Shown: piece after piece, positions 13,122 through 18,043 of the stretch | How positions within the stretch are numbered: position 1 is the first letter of the stretch | Layout: each line of letters starts with the position of its first letter | Assembly (NCBI GenBank): GCA_964367645.1 | Contig: CAYIYN010000025.1 | Span: 1 to 18,043, forward strand | Direction of reading: 5' to 3' | Length of the DNA: 18,043 bases | From: RGIG4097 sp964367645 | GTDB lineage: Bacteria > Bacillota > Clostridia > Christensenellales > CAG-917 | Program-made: the position numbers and the translations under genes | The notes under the pieces: model-generated | What the model saw: the letters and a program-made list of their open reading frames with translations, nothing else | The model's database searches: none | Told to the model about the DNA's origin: nothing

Positions 13122-13156
13122 AGCATAGTTGTTTCGAACTCCGATACGACTATGCT
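13122..13156. other. Long hairpin, possible structured RNA or regulator site
   Basis: AGCATAGTTGTTTCG (13122-13136) pairs with CGATACGACTATGCT (13142-13156): 15 positions with one G-T pair and one mismatch, around an AACTC loop. No U run follows, so it is a poor intrinsic terminator. It lies between the SSB gene and the galA promoter and could be an operator, an RNA processing site or part of an intergenic repeat element. Confidence 0.6.
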
Positions 13157-13243
13157 TCGGCTCTGGCACTCATAAAATTGACGCGATTGAGGATTTTCGC
13201 GTTTATTTGCGCGTTATTTCAGTTTTTAAACATTTTAAAGGTA

Positions 13244-13272
13244 TTTACAAACGGGGCCGCAGAGTATATAAT
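13244..13272 (+). promoter_or_regulatory. Strong promoter of the galA-yggS unit
   Basis: TTTACA (13244-13249), a 17-bp spacer and a perfect TATAAT (13267-13272): the strongest vegetative-type promoter in the window. The predicted start near 13279 gives a leader of about 38 nt that includes GAGGTGA (13306-13312) ahead of ATG 13317. Confidence 0.88.
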
Positions 13273-13316
13273 ATCTACAATTATGATGTGTTTAAGCAAG
13301 TGCACGAGGTGAAATT

Positions 13317-14993
13317 ATGAACATCAAAGACTACACGCTGAAAGTTATCTACAAATTAGACGGCATTTTGCACACCGCTTATAAAAACGACGAGGTCTTG
13401 ACCTTTTTGGAAGATGGGGCAAAAAACCGTGTTCATATGATATTAAAAAGCTCAACGCCCGTAGAAATCGTGCTTGCGGAACTTATCTATGACCAATATT
13501 TTGAAACAAGCGAATGGTTTTTTTCAAACGGCTATCAAAGTTGGTCAACATCTCGTGAATATAAAATCGGCGACAGACAATACGGTCTGCGCTTTCCTTG
13601 CAACACCCTAAAAATCGCCAGAAAATATGCCGCTGCGTCGGGCGACGCTTTATTCACCGAATACGGCAAAGATTTGTTCCATTCTCACACCTACACCTAT
13701 CTTCGCCGCGGCGCAAAAGTGCAGTTTTTCGGTTCATTGAACGACAGAACGGGTTACACAATTTTCTATGCCGACGTCAGAGAACACGTTTTCGCCATTG
13801 AAAAGGACGTGGAAGGGTTGACCGTTGACGGAGAATACGAGTTGTTTAACGTGGTGACTTTCGAGGGTGGCTACGAGGATGTCTTTGACAAGTATTTTGA
13901 CGCTTATCCTGAAAAAAATTCAAAGAAAGTTGACCGTCTTGTCGGCTATACTTCTTGGTACAATTATTTTCAAAATATCACTGAAGAAATAATTTTGAGA
14001 GATTTGAAAGGATTGAGCAAAAACGTAGGCGATAAAGCGAATATCTTCCAAATCGACGACGGATATGAATCATTTGTCGGAGATTGGCTTACTCTCAACG
14101 AGAAAAAATTCCCCAGAGGGATGAAATACGTCTGCCAAGAGATAAAAAAATGTGGCTATAAAGCGGGTATTTGGCTTGCGCCTTTTGCGGCGGAATTCAA
14201 ATCCAAAGTCGCCGAAGAGCATCCCGACTGGCTGTTGACGGACAGCAAAGGCAAAAGAGTAATCGGCGGTTTTGCTTGGAACGGTTTTTGGGTCTTGGAT
14301 ATTGAAAAACCCGAAGTGAGAGAGTATATTGCCTCTTGTTTCAAGACTGTATTCGACGACTGGGGCTACGATATGGTGAAACTCGACTTCCTATACGCCG
14401 CGGCGATTATCCCCAGAGGCGGAAAAACCAGAGGTCAACTTATGCACGAAGCGATGGACTTTTTGCGTGAATGTTGCGGTGACAAGATAATACTCGGCTG
14501 CGGTATGCCGCTCGGTTCAGGTTGGGGAAAAGTGGACGCTTGCCGTATAAGTTGCGACGTGGAATTGTCCTTTAAGGACAAATTTTATGTCAAAATCACC
14601 AATCCGGAAATCATATCGGCTCGCAACGCTATGAACAACACAATTTTTAGACGTCACCTAAACGGCAGAATTTTTGCAAACGATCCCGACGTGTTCTTCT
14701 TGCGCGACGACGGAATGAAACCTGCCAAGTTCACGATTGAGCAAAAGAAACTGCTTGCAAAAATCAATCATATGTTTGGCAGTATCTTATTTGTTTCGGA
14801 CGACATCGGCGGCTACGACAAACAGAAACTCACAATTTTGCTTGACGCTTATTCCAAATTTGAAGGCAAAGTTTTGAGCGCGGAGTATATCGGCGAAGAG
14901 CAAATCCGCATTGTGTATACCGAAAAAGGCAAAAAACTGAAATTTGAGTACGACACTATGACCGGTGCAAACAAAACAGAGGTTATCGGCTGA
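13317..14993 (+). CDS. Alpha-galactosidase, GH36 family (GH-D clan)
   Basis: A 558-residue glycoside hydrolase that should release terminal alpha-galactose from oligosaccharides such as melibiose or raffinose-type sugars. There is no signal peptide, so it acts inside the cell on imported sugars. The N-terminal beta domain (1-200) is followed by the barrel: YTSWYNYFQNIT, FQIDDGYESFVGDWL (244-258), AGIWLAPFAAE, MVKLDFLYAAA (353-363) with nucleophile Asp357, then GCGMPLGSGWG and DACRISCDVE (407-416) with Arg410 and the likely acid/base Asp414. At 558 residues it is shorter than the roughly 700-residue enzymes such as AgaA/RafA, but fits the shorter bacterial GH36 group. It has its own strong promoter, and its TGA stop overlaps the yggS ATG by one base. 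No sugar transporter or regulator gene is adjacent. Confidence 0.9.
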   Translation: MNIKDYTLKVIYKLDGILHTAYKNDEVLTFLEDGAKNRVHMILKSSTPVEIVLAELIYDQYFETSEWFFSNGYQSWSTSREYKIGDRQYGLRFPCNTLKIARKYAAASGDALFTEYGKDLFHSHTYTYLRRGAKVQFFGSLNDRTGYTIFYADVREHVFAIEKDVEGLTVDGEYELFNVVTFEGGYEDVFDKYFDAYPEKNSKKVDRLVGYTSWYNYFQNITEEIILRDLKGLSKNVGDKANIFQIDDGYESFVGDWLTLNEKKFPRGMKYVCQEIKKCGYKAGIWLAPFAAEFKSKVAEEHPDWLLTDSKGKRVIGGFAWNGFWVLDIEKPEVREYIASCFKTVFDDWGYDMVKLDFLYAAAIIPRGGKTRGQLMHEAMDFLRECCGDKIILGCGMPLGSGWGKVDACRISCDVELSFKDKFYVKITNPEIISARNAMNNTIFRRHLNGRIFANDPDVFFLRDDGMKPAKFTIEQKKLLAKINHMFGSILFVSDDIGGYDKQKLTILLDAYSKFEGKVLSAEYIGEEQIRIVYTEKGKKLKFEYDTMTGANKTEVIG

Positions 14994-15667
14994 TGATATA
15001 TTCGGAAAACTTGTCCGAAATAAGACAACAAGTTGCATTCACAGGCAGAAAAGTGGCACTGATTGCCGCAACAAAAACGCAAACAACCGAAATCGTTGAC
15101 AAGTTTATGTCACTTGCGCCGGATTTTTGCTTGGGAGAAAACAGAGTGCAGGAACTTATGGCGAAATACAATCCGTCATATCGCTGGCACTTTATCGGGC
15201 AGTTGCAAACCAACAAAGTCAAATATATAATCGACAAGGTTGATTTGATTCAATCTCTTGACCGCGACGAACTGGCGCGCGAAATAGAAAAGCAGGCGAC
15301 AAAATGCGGCAAGATTCAAGATTGTTTGGTGGAAGTCAATATGGGCGCTGAAATAACAAAAGGCGGCGTCGCGCCCGACGATGTTGTGCGGTTTGTAAAA
15401 TCGCTTGAAAAATATCCGCACATAAGAGTCAAAGGATTGATGTCCGTCTTGCCAAACCTAGGCGATACTCCGAAACTTCATACGTTGTATGAAAGCCTTT
15501 ATGACTTATACGAGGACCTAAAGCACATTAGCGTCGAGAACACGGATATTGAGTACCTTTCTATGGGTATGAGCAACGACTACAAAATCGCCTTGCAGCA
15601 CGGCTCTAATATGCTGCGTCTTGGCAGAGTGCTGTTTGGCGAAAGGACGTATCCAAACCAAGTATAA
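14993..15667 (+). CDS. yggS: PLP homeostasis protein YggS (PLPBP/YlmE family)
   Basis: A 224-residue single-domain PLP-binding protein with the alanine-racemase-type barrel. This family buffers pyridoxal phosphate and affects amino-acid pools; it has no known catalytic reaction. The PLP lysine is Lys28 in LIAATKTQ, followed by LGENRVQEL (47-55), WHFIGQLQTNKVK, VEVNMG, VKGLMSVLP and the phosphate-binding end LSMGMSNDYKIALQHGSNMLRLGRVLFGER. The ATG overlaps the alpha-galactosidase stop (TGATG), so it is probably translated by reinitiation. YggS next to SepF is the standard order (ylmE-ylmF) downstream of ftsZ in Gram-positives. Confidence 0.95.
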   Translation: MIYSENLSEIRQQVAFTGRKVALIAATKTQTTEIVDKFMSLAPDFCLGENRVQELMAKYNPSYRWHFIGQLQTNKVKYIIDKVDLIQSLDRDELAREIEKQATKCGKIQDCLVEVNMGAEITKGGVAPDDVVRFVKSLEKYPHIRVKGLMSVLPNLGDTPKLHTLYESLYDLYEDLKHISVENTDIEYLSMGMSNDYKIALQHGSNMLRLGRVLFGERTYPNQV

Positions 15668-15678
15668 AACGCAAAATT

Positions 15679-15715
15679 ATTGACGAAAGCAAAAAAAATT
15701 GACGAAAGCAAAAAA
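15679..15715. repeat. Tandem 19-bp repeat, two copies, in the yggS-sepF gap
   Basis: Two adjacent copies of ATTGACGAAAGC plus an A run (15679-15697 and 15698-15715). The 170-nt gap (15668-15837) also holds a small TCCGC/GCGGA hairpin (about 15807-15821) shortly before the sepF ribosome site. I saw no clear terminator or well-spaced promoter in it. Confidence 0.7.
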
Positions 15716-15837
15716 GCTTAAACGCATAAATACTTGATGAAAGTGGGAATAACGCTCAATCAACTAGTGCGTATAAAAAGCGAAAGCAAACAAAATATAA
15801 GCAATCTCCGCAAACCGCGGATAGAAACGGAAGGACT

Positions 15838-16263
15838 ATGAACGAGAGAAATTTAGGCAGCGATATTAATATTCCGCACACTGAAAACGCTTTTACCGAT
15901 GCGCCTTCGCGCTACCGCTCCGAAGCGCGCTCCGAGCGCGCCGGAAGGATTAGCCGACTGTTTTCAAACGAACCTGCCCCCTCGTCCGCAGTCGCACCCT
16001 CAGTCGGTGCGGGCGGAACGATAATCTACACGCCCTCAACTTATGAAGACGTGCAGCTTCTCATTGACCACCTTAAACGGCGCGAACAGGTGATAGTGGA
16101 CTTTAGCAAGGTGAACCGAACATCGGTCTACCGCATACTCGACTTTATGAGCGGCGCAATATACGCGCTCAACGGCTCGATACAGCAGATAACGACAAAT
16201 ATTTTTTTGTTTGCCCCAAGCGGTGTGACAATTTCTGTTCCGCCCGTAACGGGAAGGAAATAA
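15838..16263 (+). CDS. sepF: Cell division protein SepF
   Basis: A 141-residue SepF, which polymerises, binds the FtsZ C-terminus and helps tether the Z ring to the membrane. The C-terminal domain is fully typical: IIYTPSTYEDVQLLIDHLKRREQVIVDFSKVN (62-93), then RILDFMSGAIYALNGSIQQITTNIFLFAPSGVTI. The usual N-terminal amphipathic membrane helix (an MGFFDKLKNFF-like start) is absent; the first 34 residues are polar and Arg-rich, with only RAGRISRLF (35-43) as a candidate. ATG 15838 has GGAAGGA just upstream, and no earlier in-frame start codon exists. lspA begins 3 nt after the stop. Confidence 0.95.
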   Translation: MNERNLGSDINIPHTENAFTDAPSRYRSEARSERAGRISRLFSNEPAPSSAVAPSVGAGGTIIYTPSTYEDVQLLIDHLKRREQVIVDFSKVNRTSVYRILDFMSGAIYALNGSIQQITTNIFLFAPSGVTISVPPVTGRK

Positions 16264-16266
16264 ATT

Positions 16267-17091
16267 ATGCAAAAACCTCATTTTGACAAAAACACCTTCA
16301 CCGTGAAGGCATTGAAAAACAAAATAGCAAGTTTAAAATATGACAAGGTATTCCGCAAAAAATGTATATTTGCCGCAATAGAGTTGCTTGTTTTGGCTTT
16401 TATATTAACGCTCGATTTGTGCATGAAAGAGTATCTTTACAATCTTCTTGCCAATACAGAAACCGGCAACATGACTTTGATTGAAGGATTTTTGGATTTG
16501 ACATATTCTGTCAACACCGGCGCCGGATTCGGGCTTTTTAAGGATAACACCTTAGGATTGATAATAGTCACCGCGGTTGTCATTGCAGCCGTTTTTGTAT
16601 ATTTGAACGTGTTCCATACCGACAGTGAATGGATGCGTATGGCTCTCGTCGTCATCTCAGCCGGCGGATTGGGGAATTTGGTTGACAGAATTGCTCTCGG
16701 ATACGTCCGCGATTTCTTTGAGTTCACATTTTTTGACTTTGCCATATTTAACGTTGCCGACGCATTTGTCACTATCGGCGCAGTATGGCTTGTTATTTAT
16801 CTTATTGTGATGTTGTTCAAAGAAAGTGCAAACGTAAAAAAATCCGCGCAAACTGCGGCTGACGAAAAGTCCGCGTTAACCTCACATTCAACAACATCTT
16901 CAGTTGACGCTGACAGCACGCAATCCCCAAACGGCTCGGATTTATCAAACGTTGCCTCAAAAAACATTGTTGATTCTGGCTTTGCGCCCAACGAGGCTCC
17001 GGAAAACTCTTTAAATGCAAAAGAAGCAGACAAAACAACGGATTTGGGCGGAAAACAATCAAAAGATAACGGCGACAAATCAAATGAATAG
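16267..17091 (+). CDS. lspA: Lipoprotein signal peptidase LspA with N- and C-terminal extensions
   Basis: LspA (signal peptidase II) cleaves the signal peptide of diacylglyceryl-modified prolipoproteins in the membrane. The core (about 33-186) has four hydrophobic helices, the DLCMK motif (50-54), SVNTGAGFGLF (81-91), GNLVDR (135-140) with catalytic Asp140 and FNVADAF (161-167) with catalytic Asp165. At 274 residues it is much longer than the usual 150-170: a basic N-terminal extension of about 32 residues and a C-terminal tail of about 85 residues (190-274), rich in Ser, Asp, Lys, Asn and Ala and probably disordered. The start has GGGAAGGA upstream. The tail overlaps the rluD start by 8 nt. 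Confidence 0.93.
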   Translation: MQKPHFDKNTFTVKALKNKIASLKYDKVFRKKCIFAAIELLVLAFILTLDLCMKEYLYNLLANTETGNMTLIEGFLDLTYSVNTGAGFGLFKDNTLGLIIVTAVVIAAVFVYLNVFHTDSEWMRMALVVISAGGLGNLVDRIALGYVRDFFEFTFFDFAIFNVADAFVTIGAVWLVIYLIVMLFKESANVKKSAQTAADEKSALTSHSTTSSVDADSTQSPNGSDLSNVASKNIVDSGFAPNEAPENSLNAKEADKTTDLGGKQSKDNGDKSNE

Positions 17092-17998
17092 TTTTAGCGT
17101 TGATGACAACAATGTCCGTTTGGACGTTTTTATATCGCGCGAGTGCGGGATTTCACGCAGCAACGCAAAAAATATAATCGAAGAGGCAGGTGCGTCGATA
17201 AACGGCGTGCTTCGTTATAAATCGGGCTTTGAACTCAAAGTCGGCGATAGGGTGGATATTGAATTGCCCGCGCCCAAAACTTTGGACGTTACACCAAACG
17301 CCATTCCTCTTGACATTGTCTATCAAGACGAATATTTTGCGGTGATAAACAAGCCGCAGGGCATGGTTGTGCATCCTGCTTCAAGTTATAAAAAAAACGA
17401 CACTCTCGTAAACGCACTGCTTGCCGTTCTCGACAATTTGAGCACCATTAACGGCGTAGTCCGTCCCGGCATTGTCCATAGACTTGACAAGGACACGTCG
17501 GGTCTAATCGTTGTTGCAAAGACCGACGAAGCGCATCGCTCGCTTGCCGCACAGATTGAAAAGAAAACCGCAAAAAGAATCTACTACGGGCTTTGCGACG
17601 GCAATTTCAAAACCGATAGCGGCACGGTTGACGCACCTCTTGCCCGCAGTCCCAAAGACAGGAAGAAGATGGCTATTGTAGAAAAGGGCAGAAGTGCCGT
17701 CACTCATTGGTCTGTCGTTGAGCGATTTGGGAAATACACGCTTGTGCGTTTTGAACTGGAAACCGGACGAACTCATCAAATCAGGGTACACGCCGCAAGT
17801 TTGCATCATCCTATTGTCGGCGACGAATTGTACGGCGGCTCCGCTGTTTTATATTCAAACGGGCAACTTCTCCACGCAGCAGAATTGACGCTTTGCCACC
17901 CTATAACCAAGGTTATTATGACGTTTGAATGTCCGCTTCCCGATTACTTCCTTTGCGTATTGGACAAATTGAGAAAAACTTTAAATTTGACAGTTTAA
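17084..17998 (+). CDS. rluD: RluD-type 23S rRNA pseudouridine synthase (RluA family)
   Basis: A 304-residue pseudouridine synthase. The N-terminal S4 RNA-binding domain (about 8-60: NVRLDVFISRECGISRSNAKNIIEEAGASING) is followed by the RluA-type catalytic domain, with INKPQGMVVHPA (88-99), GIVHRLDKDTSGL (129-141, catalytic Asp135), RIYYGLCDG, and ELETGRTHQIRVHAASLHHPIVGDELYGG. The family isomerises uridines in 23S rRNA; the exact target cannot be read from sequence, and B. subtilis YlyB is the positional equivalent next to lspA. ATG 17084 lies 8 nt inside lspA and fits the family's N-terminus; a longer in-frame start at 17015 would run through the lspA tail and is rejected. The last 45 bases of the window show nothing recognisable. 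Confidence 0.94.
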   Translation: MNSFSVDDNNVRLDVFISRECGISRSNAKNIIEEAGASINGVLRYKSGFELKVGDRVDIELPAPKTLDVTPNAIPLDIVYQDEYFAVINKPQGMVVHPASSYKKNDTLVNALLAVLDNLSTINGVVRPGIVHRLDKDTSGLIVVAKTDEAHRSLAAQIEKKTAKRIYYGLCDGNFKTDSGTVDAPLARSPKDRKKMAIVEKGRSAVTHWSVVERFGKYTLVRFELETGRTHQIRVHAASLHHPIVGDELYGGSAVLYSNGQLLHAAELTLCHPITKVIMTFECPLPDYFLCVLDKLRKTLNLTV

Positions 17999-18043
17999 GC
18001 CTCAAATTCGCTCAAAAGTATTATAAAAAACACGTTTTAATGT

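Noticed and set aside
13122..13156. Intrinsic terminator for the SSB gene
   Set aside because: The stem is long but no T run follows it on either side.
13129..13320. 63-residue ORF in the galA leader
   Set aside because: It covers the hairpin and the galA promoter, has no ribosome site, and reads as translated non-coding DNA.
15772..15777. TATAAA as a sepF promoter -10
   Set aside because: No -35 hexamer lies at 16-18 bp, and the upstream TTGATG is 32 bp away.
1..18043. CRISPR array, tRNA, insertion sequence or prophage
   Set aside because: I found no regularly spaced repeats, cloverleaf-like sequence, transposase, integrase or phage gene. The repeats seen are two-copy tandem units.

Overview
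The window looks like chromosomal core sequence from a low-to-moderate GC Gram-positive bacterium of the Clostridia type, probably an uncultured gut-type lineage. Supporting signs are nadD-yqeK followed by rsfS, an FMN riboswitch ahead of a RibU transporter component, the tsaE/tsaB/rimI set, a PdaB-like deacetylase, a YhcN/YlaJ-like fragment, SepF, and the yggS-sepF-lspA-rluD order. I see no tRNA, rRNA, CRISPR array, transposase, integrase or phage gene. The lineage call is inference from gene content; no marker here fixes genus or family.

Layout. 1-174: a bidirectional terminator. 175-981 (-): an unrecognised four-helix membrane protein. 1035-2639 (+): NAD biosynthesis and ribosome silencing (NadD fused to YqeK, then RsfS). 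2640-2948 (-): a small YhcN/YlaJ-like protein that abuts rsfS tail to tail. 3055-4413 (+): promoter, FMN riboswitch, and one ORF encoding riboflavin transporter RibU fused to TsaE, the ATPase of tRNA t6A synthesis. 4439-8998 (+): an operon with its own promoter: tsaB, rimI, an alpha/beta hydrolase, a membrane-anchored MurF-like ligase and a Ddl-type ligase. 9036-10276 (+): NADP isocitrate dehydrogenase with its own promoter, ending in a terminator at 10332-10356. 10468-11286 (-): a three-helix membrane protein with an extracytoplasmic beta-rich domain. 11617-13052 (+): a PdaB-like deacetylase and a tandem-OB SSB-like protein. 13053-13316: repeats, a long hairpin and a strong promoter. 13317-17998 (+): GH36 alpha-galactosidase, YggS, SepF, LspA and an RluD-type pseudouridine synthase.

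The most notable signal is the RibU-TsaE fusion. It places a normally essential tRNA-modification ATPase behind an FMN riboswitch. The two halves meet at a run TTT-AAAAAAA-G in the -1 frameshift phase, with a purine-rich GGGAAGGG just upstream. Both shifted frames stop within about ten codons, so slippage would release free RibU. A homopolymer sequencing error at the same spot is the main alternative.

Three promoters (before nadD, tsaB and the 10468-11286 gene) have an extended -10 box placed so that transcription should start on or next to the A of the start codon. This suggests leaderless mRNAs used alongside ordinary Shine-Dalgarno genes. The hydrolase / membrane MurF / variant Ddl trio may be a specialised peptidoglycan-precursor module. 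The yggS-sepF-lspA-rluD segment is a condensed version of the region downstream of the division cluster in many Firmicutes, here led by a sugar hydrolase.
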